A DNA stretch of 64,000 nucleotides from Bdellovibrionaceae bacterium UBA2339 (GCA_002344785.1 DDUL01000047.1:5772-69771); one strand, 5' to 3'. Counted from the stretch's first letter, positions 1-7,864 are shown. Notes: generated by a model from the letters alone, not told the origin. Made by a program: numbers and translations.

Positions 1-399
1 TCGCCCTTTCGGTATCCATTTGATTTAGATCAAGGCTTGGCGATTCAGGCCGAAACTTGGTTTGCGAAATCGGCCGAGTCCTCTCGAGCTGGAGATTGTG
101 GCGAAGCGAGGCGCTGGTTGCGTGAAGCCAGGCGGGCCGAACCTCATCGAGTGATGATGAGTCTGCAAAAAATTAATGTCCTCTTGGATGAGGCCTTTGG
201 TGAATCCGCAGCGCCGACGCCATCCATATCAGAGGGCCAAGGCGGCTATGTTCGCGTTCGAAATGAATTGAGTTCGCCTGAGGATTTTGTTGATCCCATT
301 CATTTTTCGGTCGTTGGGCATCAGAAAATTGAGGCGAAGTTGCGTCCATTTCTGTTGCGGGCCTTGCCGAGAAGTGAAGAGGCTCGCGCGGAGAAATAA
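1..399 (+). CDS. SGNH/GDSL-family hydrolase, C-terminal part (5' end outside window)
   Basis: The reading frame is open from the first base of the window and stops with TAA at 397-399, so only the C-terminal 132 residues or so are present. Near the end lies D-P-I-H followed by Phe-Ser-x-x-Gly-His. This fits the Asp-x-x-His block V that supplies the catalytic Asp and His of SGNH/GDSL esterases. The rest of the visible part is a helical stretch rich in Arg and Ala. The catalytic Ser block lies upstream and cannot be checked. A DUF5989 gene follows 60 bases later in the same direction. Such pairs occur with envelope polysaccharide or lipid modification genes, so a cell-envelope esterase role is an inference. 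The family call rests on one motif. Confidence 0.5.
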   Translation, partial: SPFRYPFDLDQGLAIQAETWFAKSAESSRAGDCGEARRWLREARRAEPHRVMMSLQKINVLLDEAFGESAAPTPSISEGQGGYVRVRNELSSPEDFVDPIHFSVVGHQKIEAKLRPFLLRALPRSEEARAEK

Positions 400-458
400 C
401 GGGGCAAAGTGATCTAAAAATAAATTGACGGGAACTTAGCTCAAGCGATGATGGTCCT

Positions 459-716
459 ATGTCAGATCTTCCGCCCAATTCACAGAACCAAGATCCCAAA
501 TCGCCCAACACGGCATCTCAGAAAACGGCCACTGAGAGCAACACGTCTGTGCCACCGCGGACTCTCAAGGAGTTTGTGTTCTTTGTATTGGCGCGCATTC
601 GGCAAGAGGGGAAGTGGTGGCTCATCCCGCTTTGGATTCTTCTCGTGATCTTGGCCGTGCTGCTGGTGTTGTCGGGAAATGGAGCTTTGTTGCCGGCGAT
701 CTACTTGGCGTTTTAG
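459..716 (+). CDS. DUF5989 family small membrane protein
   Basis: An 85-residue protein. The first 35 residues are polar and rich in Ser, Thr, Asn and Pro. Then comes a short helix, a Lys-Trp-Trp-Leu-Ile-Pro motif, one strongly hydrophobic segment (about residues 54-73), and a short Ala-Leu-Leu-Pro-Ala-Ile-Tyr tail. The Lys-Trp-Trp-x-Ile-Pro start of the membrane helix and the small-residue tail match DUF5989, a family of unknown function usually placed beside carbamoyltransferase or SGNH genes. That agrees with the partial SGNH gene just upstream. The ATG at 459 is the start that keeps the family core intact; no strong ribosome-binding site is visible. The product is probably an inner-membrane accessory of the upstream enzyme. 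Confidence 0.7.
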   Translation: MSDLPPNSQNQDPKSPNTASQKTATESNTSVPPRTLKEFVFFVLARIRQEGKWWLIPLWILLVILAVLLVLSGNGALLPAIYLAF

Positions 717-722
717 TTCACA

Positions 723-785
723 GATCCGTACGCAACTTCAGTCTGTCTCACTCTGAGACAGACTGAAGTTGCGAGTGGACGGATC
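723..785. repeat. Long perfect inverted repeat (20-bp stem, 3-base loop)
   Basis: Bases 731-750 are the exact reverse complement of 754-773, leaving a CTC loop at 751-753. A further 7-bp arm, GATCCGT at 723-729 and ACGGATC at 779-785, extends the hairpin across a small asymmetric bulge. It starts 7 bases after the DUF5989 stop codon. It has no T-run, so it is not a classical intrinsic terminator, but it could stop transcription, protect the mRNA 3' end, or be an isolated palindromic element. The 330 bases between the DUF5989 gene and the next gene hold this repeat and the hairpin at 858-896, and no ORF I would support. Confidence 0.8.
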
Positions 786-857
786 GCTCGATGAGCCGAA
801 GCTGGCGAAGTTCAGTCTCAATTCTATGCGAATTAAGGGGCATATGGCGGCGCCTTG

Positions 858-896
858 GCTGTCGAACTGATGAACGAAAATCAGGATTTCGACAGC
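858..896 (+). promoter_or_regulatory. Hairpin in the leader of the first lipoprotein gene
   Basis: GCTGTCGAA at 858-866 pairs with TTCGACAGC at 888-896. Inside it CTGAT (867-871) pairs with ATCAG (880-884), giving a nearly continuous 14-bp stem with a GAACGAAA loop. It lies about 150 bases before the likely ATG at 1046. If transcribed it would be a stable 5' leader structure; as DNA it could be a regulator site. No known riboswitch consensus is apparent to me. Confidence 0.4.
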
Positions 897-1045
897 TGTC
901 CAATCGCCGTTCACCTGTATAAAAGTTCTCAGCTGTCACCGGACTTGCAATGACCTTCCATCGAGCGATGGCGCGTGAGCTGGATTCGCAGTTCGAAAGC
1001 GCCGATGAGTCAAGACGACCAGACGCTCAATGGGGGAACGTCCAA

Positions 1046-2200
1046 ATGAACAACGTGAGCAACTCAAAGACACGGATCAAAATGAAACACCTGAGCCCTG
1101 GTCGCTTCAAAGCAGGTCTGCTGTTGTCGTCATCTTTATTATTGATGATTGGCTTCCAGAACTGCTCGAGCCCAATGAACATGACCCAAGTCGACGGCTT
1201 CTACAATGCCGACAAAGGCGGAGAAGCTGGGCCGATCGAAGATGGTCAGTTGAATGAAGGCTTGGTTCCTCCTCAGGGTCCCGTTGCGCCCGCGCTTCCG
1301 CCTGCACAAGATGACGAAGATGATTCGTCGGAAATGCCGGAGCAAATGCCTTCGCCAACGCCTCCCTCACGAGATGACGACGAAGATGACGATCAAGATA
1401 TGATGCCTCCCGTTGCTCCTACACCGACGCCGACACCTGTGGCGACGCCGCCTTATATGGCGCCTTCGCCGACGCCTGTGGCCTCGCCCACGCCGCCTTC
1501 ACAAGATGATGAAGAAGATCATGATGATCATCATCAAGTCGTGATCGACGATTCGAATCGCGGTTTGCGCGGTGGACACATTGATGTTCAGGTCGCATCC
1601 AAGGTCTACGCCTTTAACTCCGGTGCCGTCGATGCGCACGCACATGCATACGATGACAAGCATCACACCAATGTCGTCGACATGATGGATCTCAAAGAGA
1701 GCGGCATGGCCAATGTGCAAGACGCGGTGCCGAGTTCGAAGGTGTTTGTCGTGACACTGGCCAACGCTCACTTGAACCCTGGTGCGGTGATCGAGATCAA
1801 CGGTGTTTCGATGACAGCTGCTGAGTATCAACGTCGCGTTGATCGTGCGCTGGCAGGTGGTGCGCCATTGCAATCTCTGTCGATTGGTCAGGCAGGAAGT
1901 GTGGCCCAGCTTTCCTCACTGAAGATCAAGTACGATGTGATGGCACTTAAGCAGAACCAAGTGCATCGCACGCAGATCAAGTGTGTGGTCGAGAACCGCG
2001 AGGGCGCAGGCGGAGAGTATCGTCACGGCGCCTTGGTGGTGCAAGTGCACGCTCTTGACAGCATCAAGATGGATTCACAGATGCGCGTGTCCGCTCCGAA
2101 CGGCGGGCTGTTGTGGGAAGCTTCGATCTTCCATCACCACGGCGACGGCGAGTGCATCAATGAGTCGAATTCACCCAACGGTAACAGCAAGAAGAAGTGA
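1046..2200 (+). CDS. Lipoprotein with acidic/Pro-Thr linker and His-rich C-terminal domain
   Basis: The function is not recognised. The ATG at 1046 has GGGGGA about ten bases upstream, and the product is 384 residues. A Lys/Arg start and a hydrophobic stretch end in Gly-Phe-Gln-Asn-Cys, read as a lipobox with lipidation on that Cys. A long low-complexity linker follows, alternating runs of Asp/Glu with Pro-Thr and Pro-Ser repeats, which would hold the C-terminal domain away from the membrane. The C-terminal domain of about 210 residues starts with Asn-Arg-Gly-Leu and carries His-x-His-Ala-Tyr-Asp-Asp-x-His, then Ser-Lys-Val-Phe-Val and Glu-Ile-Asn-Gly-Val. The next gene encodes the same domain without the linker. 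The His/Asp cluster suggests metal binding (inference). A 5' leader hairpin lies upstream. Confidence 0.75.
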   Translation: MNNVSNSKTRIKMKHLSPGRFKAGLLLSSSLLLMIGFQNCSSPMNMTQVDGFYNADKGGEAGPIEDGQLNEGLVPPQGPVAPALPPAQDDEDDSSEMPEQMPSPTPPSRDDDEDDDQDMMPPVAPTPTPTPVATPPYMAPSPTPVASPTPPSQDDEEDHDDHHQVVIDDSNRGLRGGHIDVQVASKVYAFNSGAVDAHAHAYDDKHHTNVVDMMDLKESGMANVQDAVPSSKVFVVTLANAHLNPGAVIEINGVSMTAAEYQRRVDRALAGGAPLQSLSIGQAGSVAQLSSLKIKYDVMALKQNQVHRTQIKCVVENREGAGGEYRHGALVVQVHALDSIKMDSQMRVSAPNGGLLWEASIFHHHGDGECINESNSPNGNSKKK

Positions 2201-2215
2201 GTCTGACTTGCGGGG

Positions 2216-2246
2216 GAGCGGCGGCAATCCATGGGATCCGCCGCTC
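2216..2246 (+). terminator. Stem-loop after the first lipoprotein gene
   Basis: GAGCGGCGG at 2216-2224 pairs with CCGCCGCTC at 2238-2246, and ATCC/GGAT extends the stem inside. It begins 16 bases after the stop codon at 2200. There is no T-run, so it may be a partial or Rho-assisted terminator, or an mRNA-stabilising structure between the paired lipoprotein genes. Confidence 0.4.
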
Positions 2247-2343
2247 GGCGGGTTGCCAACGGGGCTGCGAATTGAGCTGCAGATTTTTGAGTGACTGACT
2301 CGGTGGGCGGGAAATTCGACGAAGAGTTTTGTGGGGTAGCGAA

Positions 2344-3198
2344 ATGTTCAGAACCAACGACGACAAAATTGGAGTTCAAGCTGGCAAAGTGGCCGCGTCG
2401 GCGTGTCTCTTTGGCCTCGCTCTGCTGCTCGGTGGCTATCAAAACTGTTCGACGAAATTTGATATGGCCGCGACCGATCAGTTTAAGAGTCTCAATTGTG
2501 ATGAAGGTGAATGCGGCGACTCGCATGACCATGCTGATGAGAACCGCGGCCTGCTCGCGGGGCATTTCGACTTCGATACCGCGGGCAAAGTCTATTCATC
2601 GCGTGAGGGTCGGACCACTCGACATGAGCATGCGTACGACGACACCCACGATCTCACGCATGTGGACTTCTTTAACATGCGACACTCCTCGCATCACTCG
2701 GATCGGAAGTTTCTGCAAATTCGCGACGCTCTCGGTGGCAGCACCTCGAAGGTGTTTGTCATCACGGTCGCAAACGCTGAGCTTTCGCCAGGCGGAATTT
2801 TGGAAATCAATGGTGTGGACTATCCGGTGGTCAGCTATCAGAACTCACAAGATGCGGCCGTTGCAGGTACGGGGCCGGCTCTGGCGCGCTTCTCGCTCGC
2901 AGGTGGAGCAACGTCCACGGCCTTGAGCTCGCTGAAACTTAAGTTTGCCAAAGACGCGATCGTCAAAGGCCAATTGCTGACGACGGTTTGGTGGTGCCCG
3001 GTTGAAAACTACCCGGGCGCCAAGGGCGAATATCGAAACGGTGCTTTGCTCGTGCAGATTCACGAGATTGAGCGCTTCAAGCTCAACTCCAAGCGTGTCG
3101 CGCCATCCGACGGTGGGCTCGTGTGGGAAGGGATGGTCTTTCACCATCCCAAGGAACTCGACACTTGCTATGGCGGTCACAAGCGCGAGAGAGATTAA
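2344..3198 (+). CDS. Lipoprotein paralogue of the preceding gene, without the linker
   Basis: The 284-residue product starts at the ATG at 2344, preceded by GTGGGG at an ideal distance. The TTG at 2329 is an upstream in-frame alternative. The hydrophobic segment ends in Gly-Gly-Tyr-Gln-Asn-Cys, the same unusual lipobox shape as in the gene before it. The domain then begins almost at once with Asn-Arg-Gly-Leu, His-x-His-Ala-Tyr-Asp-Asp-x-His, Val-Asp-Phe-Phe-Asn, a Ser-Lys-Val-Phe-Val strand, Glu-Ile-Asn-Gly-Val and a C-terminal Gly-Gly-Leu-Val-Trp-Glu plus paired His. These positions match the upstream protein one for one, so the two arose by tandem duplication. The function is unknown; a surface or periplasmic metal-binding role is a guess. 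Its TAA overlaps the stop of the convergent gene by four bases. Confidence 0.75.
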   Translation: MFRTNDDKIGVQAGKVAASACLFGLALLLGGYQNCSTKFDMAATDQFKSLNCDEGECGDSHDHADENRGLLAGHFDFDTAGKVYSSREGRTTRHEHAYDDTHDLTHVDFFNMRHSSHHSDRKFLQIRDALGGSTSKVFVITVANAELSPGGILEINGVDYPVVSYQNSQDAAVAGTGPALARFSLAGGATSTALSSLKLKFAKDAIVKGQLLTTVWWCPVENYPGAKGEYRNGALLVQIHEIERFKLNSKRVAPSDGGLVWEGMVFHHPKELDTCYGGHKRERD

Positions 3199-3719
3199 GC
3201 GCCACGCTTGGCCGCAAGTTCCTTCCAGCCTTCGCGATCAAAAAGAATAACCGCGCGATCACCTGTCGGCTTGAAGAAGTGCACGTATCCAAGTCCAAAA
3301 CGAGGGTGCCGAACCGGCCCTTCGCGTAGAGCGGCGCCCATTTGGTAAAGCTGTGGGTCGGTGTGAGGCGCTGTGCTCGAGGCCGGTGGCGCGATCAAAT
3401 CTCCGTCGGCAGAACGATCAATGAAGAAGTACTCACCCTGCTTGGCCGTGCGCGGAGCCGCGAGCTGGAGAGGTCGCCAGTTTTCAAACTCAATGATGAA
3501 CTTTCCATTCATGGGCAGAATGCGCCGAACGCTGGCTTTGCCGATAATCTGATTCTGTTTTTGGTGGGTGGCATAAATGTAGATCCACAGCCCGCGGTGA
3601 TCTTCAATGGCTTCGCGGACTCGGGCCGTGGTTGTGATGCTGATCAGGCGCTCTTTATCCCATAGATTTTCGAAGCTTTGCTTTTCTTGCGGTGGGTGAA
3701 CGACGAGATAGAGGCTCAT
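3195..3719 (-). CDS. Hypothetical protein with Tudor/SH3-like C-terminal segment
   Basis: A 174-residue soluble protein with no signal peptide; AAAGGA lies upstream of its ATG. The N-terminal 100 residues contain alternating beta strands, with Gly-Leu-Trp-Ile-Tyr-Ile-Tyr-Ala and Ile-Ile-Gly-Lys-Ala, and could be a PUA- or EVE-like fold. The last 45 residues (Arg-His-Pro-Arg-Phe-Gly-Leu-Gly-Tyr-Val, then Ala-Val-Ile-Leu-Phe-Asp) resemble the small barrel at the C-terminus of UvrD/PcrA helicases, which binds RNA polymerase or nucleic acid. Both assignments are by eye. A nucleic-acid or polymerase-associated role is possible but unproven. It is convergent with the lipoprotein gene, sharing a TTAA at the stops. 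Confidence 0.6.
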   Translation of the reverse strand: MSLYLVVHPPQEKQSFENLWDKERLISITTTARVREAIEDHRGLWIYIYATHQKQNQIIGKASVRRILPMNGKFIIEFENWRPLQLAAPRTAKQGEYFFIDRSADGDLIAPPASSTAPHTDPQLYQMGAALREGPVRHPRFGLGYVHFFKPTGDRAVILFDREGWKELAAKRGA

Positions 3720-3899
3720 GCGAGATCGTCCTTTCGCGGGGATTGAAAGTGTGCGGCGACTTCATGAGTGTGCCAATTCCCAAGTAGGGGGCCGAGTCCA
3801 GACGCAACGTTTCGAAGTCGCAAGACACGGTTGGGTCGCGCGTTGAGAATCGCGTTAAGTACTTGAGTCCACGAAGGGGCGATGGGTCTGGACTTGAAT

Positions 3900-5321
3900 T
3901 TAGTCCCGACTGCGGATCACTAACCCACACAGGTGTCGCCCATGCGACGCGAGCAAGCTTTCCAAATCACGACAGGACGTCATTTGATCAGTGTCTCGGG
4001 ATGCGTTTTGCGTGATCGAGCAGAGCATGTCTCGCCAAGCTCCGTCGACCTCGCTCAGTCGAGCCAGCTCTGTCCACGGAATTGAGCCAGTGTTCAGGCC
4101 CGTGATTTGCCGCGTGCAAGCTTCGCGCACCTCAGGGGACACGGCATTCGCTCGCTGTTGGACATCGACGCTCTTTGTACGATGGGTCTCTTGAATTTTC
4201 ACGTAACTGAATGACGCCCAATTCACAGGCTCTTGCGACAACGCCAGTTCCGCAGGCGCACTCGAGCGGAGCCTTTGCGCTTGCGACCGCAGGCTCGGCT
4301 GGGAGTCGCGACTGAGTTGGCGAATGAAATTGCGCAAGAAGACTTCGTTGATTTGCGCCGAAGCCGCAGACGGCTGGGCGGATGATCCGTAGGCTTGATT
4401 TTGGCGTGCGCGAAGGGGGTGAAGCGGACCAAGGTGAACTTGCAGCGAAGTAACTGGACCGAGCCGAGCAGAGGGGGGCGAATGCGGCGAGGCTGTCGGA
4501 CGCAAGTCGTTGAGCGATCTTTGCCAAGCCGAGATCCACGATAGAGCCAGCTGAGCGCTGGGAATTTCGCGAGTATTCGTGAAATCTTGGGTCCACGCGA
4601 TCCACATGTTCATGTGATTTGAGTGCTGGGTTGGCGACGCTGAGTTCAGCGTCGATTGGAGTTCCGTGGCTTCGCAATGATGCAAAGCCAACCAGGTCAG
4701 CTCGAGACTCCAGAGACTGCGCGAATGACGGATGCGATCGCGGCAAGCATTTTCAGCAAGCTGAAAGCTCATATGAGGAGTCGCGCCGAGACTCCAGACT
4801 TGGGCCACCAATTGCGCTTCACCAGTAACTTGTGGACCGCCTGCGATGCAGTCGCAACGGACGAGATCAAGCCGCGAAGATTGGATCATCTCTTGGGACT
4901 CGCGCGCGAGAGCCTGTGTGCGGCGATCGTCGAGCACATCCAAACTGAGTAGTTGGAGATGAGATTGAGAAGGTCGCAGTGATCGAGCTTGAGTTCCTGT
5001 GATTTGATCGGCGACAGCCACACGAGGTGGGGATTCTTCGCGGCGAGGTGAGTTTCGAAAGACTTCAGCGGGACCGATTGGCGTTGACCAGCGCAAAATC
5101 CAGGCGGCGTTTCGCTCACCAAGATTGCGGACTTCCGCGGTGACAGGCAGGTTGAGTGCGGGGGCCTGTCGGGCGCGAAGTTGGGAATCAGTCTGGTCCG
5201 CATGCGAAGGACTTAAGATGAGCGCATGTGCGACGAAGCTCACGACCAAGACAAAGTTAGGGCGAAGTCGTGGGCCCGCATGAGCTGAAGAGTCTTTCAG
5301 AATCGAAGCGTTGAAATTCAT
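3900..5321 (-). CDS. Exported protein of unknown function
   Basis: I recognise no family. The ATG at 5321 has AAGGG at a good distance; an ATG at 5339 and the frame's upper end at 5441 are alternatives. Residues 20-42 or so form a signal peptide core ending in Ser-His-Ala, giving a periplasmic or secreted protein of about 470 residues. The mature part is rich in Ser, Gln, Arg and Ala and has nine or so cysteines, several close together (Arg-Cys-Asp-Cys; Cys-Glu; Cys-Thr; Cys-Ser; Cys-Arg; Cys-Gly near the end), which suggests disulfides. The next gene upstream, a DUF1287 protein, is co-directional but separated by about 260 bases. Confidence 0.6.
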   Translation of the reverse strand: MNFNASILKDSSAHAGPRLRPNFVLVVSFVAHALILSPSHADQTDSQLRARQAPALNLPVTAEVRNLGERNAAWILRWSTPIGPAEVFRNSPRREESPPRVAVADQITGTQARSLRPSQSHLQLLSLDVLDDRRTQALARESQEMIQSSRLDLVRCDCIAGGPQVTGEAQLVAQVWSLGATPHMSFQLAENACRDRIRHSRSLWSLELTWLALHHCEATELQSTLNSASPTQHSNHMNMWIAWTQDFTNTREIPSAQLALSWISAWQRSLNDLRPTASPHSPPSARLGPVTSLQVHLGPLHPLRARQNQAYGSSAQPSAASAQINEVFLRNFIRQLSRDSQPSLRSQAQRLRSSAPAELALSQEPVNWASFSYVKIQETHRTKSVDVQQRANAVSPEVREACTRQITGLNTGSIPWTELARLSEVDGAWRDMLCSITQNASRDTDQMTSCRDLESLLASHGRHLCGLVIRSRD

Positions 5322-5579
5322 GTGCAGCCCTTGATTCATATTTGAAGACTGGAGCTGGAGCCAATGGCGACGAGCCCAGTGGCCCAGATCAACTGGAAGC
5401 CGTGGGCCTGGATCGCAATCTGATTGGATAGCAATTCCCATGTTCGAGTCCGCTCAGCTCAGGTCAGCGACATTCGACTCTAAGGTGCTGGCATCGAGCC
5501 GCCGTCATGAAATGAGGCGGAAAAGTGGCGGCTGAGGCAATTTTCCGTAAGGATATGAGCCGCAAAAGTTCGGAGGTGT

Positions 5580-6314
5580 TCAAGGACGGGCTTTGAGGCG
5601 AAACACCCCAATGCGTTTCCATTGGAGCAACACATCTTCTTCGCGTGGCGAAGCGCCAAGATGGTGAATGACCAAGGGGCGGTGATCAGTGGTTCGTTGA
5701 TCCGAGACCCAACCCATATGCGTCACCCCGCCGCCCAAATCCCAGGCGACAATATCGCAAGCGCGGTAGTCGGGTTCGGGCGTGAGGGCGAGGCGATGCT
5801 CATGCCGAGCGAAGAAGCGCATGAGATTGGGAACGCGACGATGATCGATGTTGGGATCAGGGGACGAGGACCACCAAATCTGCGGATAGGCTTCGAAGCT
5901 CTCGCGCATGTCGGCGTGAACCTCCATTTGTAAATCGCGATCGAGGGCGCGAAGGCCTCGTACAATGAGGTCTGAGCAAACGCCGCGATCCAACGGCACA
6001 TCGCCGCCGGGGTAGGCGAGCTTGCTGTAGGAGGCGTCGTAGGCTTTGACTTGCTCGGTGAGGGCTCTCGCTCGCTGTAGAATTCTCTGACAGCTTTCCA
6101 TGGAAAGGCTCACCGAGGCCTTCGACTCAATGCTCTCATTGACGAAGCTTTGGATCCATTGGGCCCGACGCGCTGATGGTGAGTGTTTCGCGCGAACGAT
6201 CGACCAAATCGTTGCACCGGCCTGGAGCAAGCCGATGAGGATCAAAACGTAGAGACCAATTTTGAGACGAGTGCGTAGATAACTTCCGACTTGATCCGGG
6301 CGCATGGGATTCAT
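5580..6314 (-). CDS. DUF1287 family membrane-anchored protein
   Basis: A protein of about 244 residues. It has one N-terminal membrane segment (about residues 18-38), then a helical linker, then the conserved DUF1287 core: Tyr-Pro-Gly-Gly-Asp-Val-Pro, Gly-Val-Cys-Ser-Asp, Ile-Asp-His-Arg-Arg-Val-Pro-Asn-Leu, Cys-Asp-Ile-Val-Ala-Trp, His-Met-Gly-Trp-Val-Ser-Asp, and a final Glu-Glu-Asp-Val-Leu. The family resembles the NlpC/P60-type papain fold, with the Gly-Val-Cys cysteine and the Thr-His-x-Gly histidine as probable catalytic residues, but its substrate is not established. The start is taken at 6314, with 6305 as an alternative; the extension to 6386 adds only polar sequence. It is divergent from the ten-cysteine gene at 6486, so the 170 bases between hold both promoters. 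Confidence 0.85.
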   Translation of the reverse strand: MNPMRPDQVGSYLRTRLKIGLYVLILIGLLQAGATIWSIVRAKHSPSARRAQWIQSFVNESIESKASVSLSMESCQRILQRARALTEQVKAYDASYSKLAYPGGDVPLDRGVCSDLIVRGLRALDRDLQMEVHADMRESFEAYPQIWWSSSPDPNIDHRRVPNLMRFFARHEHRLALTPEPDYRACDIVAWDLGGGVTHMGWVSDQRTTDHRPLVIHHLGASPREEDVLLQWKRIGVFRLKARP

Positions 6315-6485
6315 TGTTGATGAGCTGGACTGAAAATGTCGAGATGAATTGCGGGTCAGGTTAAGTGATTGCGGGCGGTTGCCCACCGTGCTTGACCGAC
6401 TTTGCTTTGTCGCATTCTACTTGAGGTGCTCATCTCGAACAGCTTGCTGAGATCCTCAATGCTTGAGCTCGCTTCAGGAGCCACA

Positions 6486-7304
6486 ATGAACACAAGGGTT
6501 TGGCCACTCAACTTGTTCCGCCTGTTGCGAGTCGTATCGCTGAGTCTGGTCGTAGTCTCAGCATTTCCCGAAGGGGCGGTGGCCTGTGAATGCAGTGAGA
6601 AGGTGTGGAATGAGCTGCGCACGGCGCCGGAGAAGGCGCGGATCGCGGCTTTGGTCCGCCGTCGCTCAGCGGAACTGAGTTTGACTTCGCCCGGTGCTGT
6701 GAAATCAAACGAACCCGCCAAAGGCCAGCGAAGCGGCGGCGCAAAGCCTAGCGGATCTGACGGAGTCGTGCCGCTCGAGGTGATTCCGCTCAATGCCACG
6801 CCCCTGACGAGCTATAGGAGGAGTGGATCTTCCTGTGACGTCGAAATTTCCGAAGGACGTCAGTGGTGGCTCTTGTTGTCTCAGAATGAGCCAAACGATG
6901 CGCTGAAGAGCTGTCGCACTTTGGTATTCCCGATCGAGCGCGCCGGGGAATTGATTGATCGTTTGGCCAAGCAGATCCCCAGCACGCCTTTACCCAACCC
7001 GGCTTGGTTGATTTGCAATGAAACCACCGACTGCGCCATGAGCCCTGAGTCAGGCTGCATAGGTCGCCTCAGTGTCAATCGTCGACATTTGGACCTCGTC
7101 CAGCAGTGGCGCAAAAAAGTCGAGCCGATGATTTCATGTCCATCACCCGCGGCTCGTCAGGCCAATGCCCAGCAAAAGCCCGGACAAAAACCCGGACAAC
7201 AACCAGGACAAAAACCAGGACAACAAGCATCAGGACAAACAGGCCCATCGACGGGCGAAGAAGTTTTGGGCGAGCCTCGCTGCGTGAATCAACTTTGTCA
7301 GTAA
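6486..7304 (+). CDS. Secreted ten-cysteine protein, paralogue 1
   Basis: The ATG at 6486 has AGGAG seven bases before it. A signal peptide ends at Ala-Val-Ala, which places Cys-Glu-Cys at the mature N-terminus. Ten cysteines follow in the order Cys-x-Cys, Ser-Ser-Cys, Lys-Ser-Cys, Ile-Cys, Asp-Cys, Gly-Cys, Ser-Cys, Arg-Cys-(4)-Cys. The same order occurs in the genes at 7865 and 14267. The second half contains Asn-Pro-x-Trp, Gly-Cys and Val-Asn-Arg, then Trp-Arg. A low-complexity Lys-Pro-Gly-Gln repeat sits before the last two cysteines. The N-terminal Cys-x-Cys is reminiscent of netrin/TIMP-type domains, but I see no proof of homology. The sequence before the Cys is not a good lipobox, so the product is probably free in the periplasm or secreted. 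Confidence 0.75.
   Translation: MNTRVWPLNLFRLLRVVSLSLVVVSAFPEGAVACECSEKVWNELRTAPEKARIAALVRRRSAELSLTSPGAVKSNEPAKGQRSGGAKPSGSDGVVPLEVIPLNATPLTSYRRSGSSCDVEISEGRQWWLLLSQNEPNDALKSCRTLVFPIERAGELIDRLAKQIPSTPLPNPAWLICNETTDCAMSPESGCIGRLSVNRRHLDLVQQWRKKVEPMISCPSPAARQANAQQKPGQKPGQQPGQKPGQQASGQTGPSTGEEVLGEPRCVNQLCQ
7170..7226 (+). repeat. In-frame 12-bp degenerate tandem repeat (Lys-Pro-Gly-Gln units)
   Basis: About four to five copies of a 12-base unit similar to CCCGGACAAAAA or CCAGGACAACAA encode Gly-Gln-Lys-Pro / Gly-Gln-Gln-Pro. It lies in the linker before the last two cysteines of paralogue 1 and is missing in paralogues 2 and 3. Copy-number change would keep the frame, so the linker length could vary between strains. 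Confidence 0.75.
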
Positions 7305-7399
7305 GGACTGTCACTGAATTGAGAAATTCATTTTTCTTAGAGAGTGCGAAGCCCACGGGCGAAGCATAAGGTCTACACAAGGAAGAGGAGAAGGCGAAG

Positions 7400-7834
7400 A
7401 TGTTCTACTTCAAAACGACGTTGCTCCTGGCGGCTATGGGTTGTGTCATTCTCTTGGGTTTGAGTTTTGCCTGGAATCTCATGGCCGCACTTCAGGCGCC
7501 CTACGTATGGAAAGCCAAGGGGCAAGTGGTCGAGATCTTGCCGCCACCTGCGGGTGACGCCGATCGAGTTCCTCCCAGCGGCTCGCAAGTTGTCGTCGAG
7601 TTCACGGACGCGGTGACCGGACAATTAAAGCGCGAAGCATTCAATCAGTTTAACTCGGGTGGAGCCACCGTCTTTCACAATCGAAATGTCGGCGACACCG
7701 TAGAATTTGAATTGCGCAGCGATTCTCCCGTTCCGGGCGCTGAGAAGACCCACGCATGGGGCGACGTCGGTAAAGTTGCGTTGATTTTTGGCGGGTCCAT
7801 CGCAGGAATTGGCGCACTAATTTTATTGTTTTGA
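7400..7834 (+). CDS. DUF3592-like membrane protein
   Basis: A 144-residue protein with a transmembrane helix at about residues 5-28, a 95-residue extracytoplasmic beta-rich domain, and a second helix at about 122-143. The domain opens with Lys-Ala-Lys-Gly-Gln-Val-Val-Glu, continues with Val-Val-Val-Glu-Phe-Thr-Asp, and has Val-Gly-Asp-Thr-Val-Glu-Phe before the second helix. This two-helix frame with a strand-rich 'G-x-V' domain and a 'x-G-D-x-V' turn is the DUF3592 pattern, whose function is unknown. GAAGAGGAGAAGG precedes the ATG, giving a strong ribosome-binding site. It sits between two ten-cysteine paralogues in the same direction, with only 30 bases to the next gene, so it may be co-transcribed with paralogue 2. 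Confidence 0.6.
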   Translation: MFYFKTTLLLAAMGCVILLGLSFAWNLMAALQAPYVWKAKGQVVEILPPPAGDADRVPPSGSQVVVEFTDAVTGQLKREAFNQFNSGGATVFHNRNVGDTVEFELRSDSPVPGAEKTHAWGDVGKVALIFGGSIAGIGALILLF

Positions 7835-7864
7835 AGGGCTCACGCTCATTTCAAGTCGGGAGAC

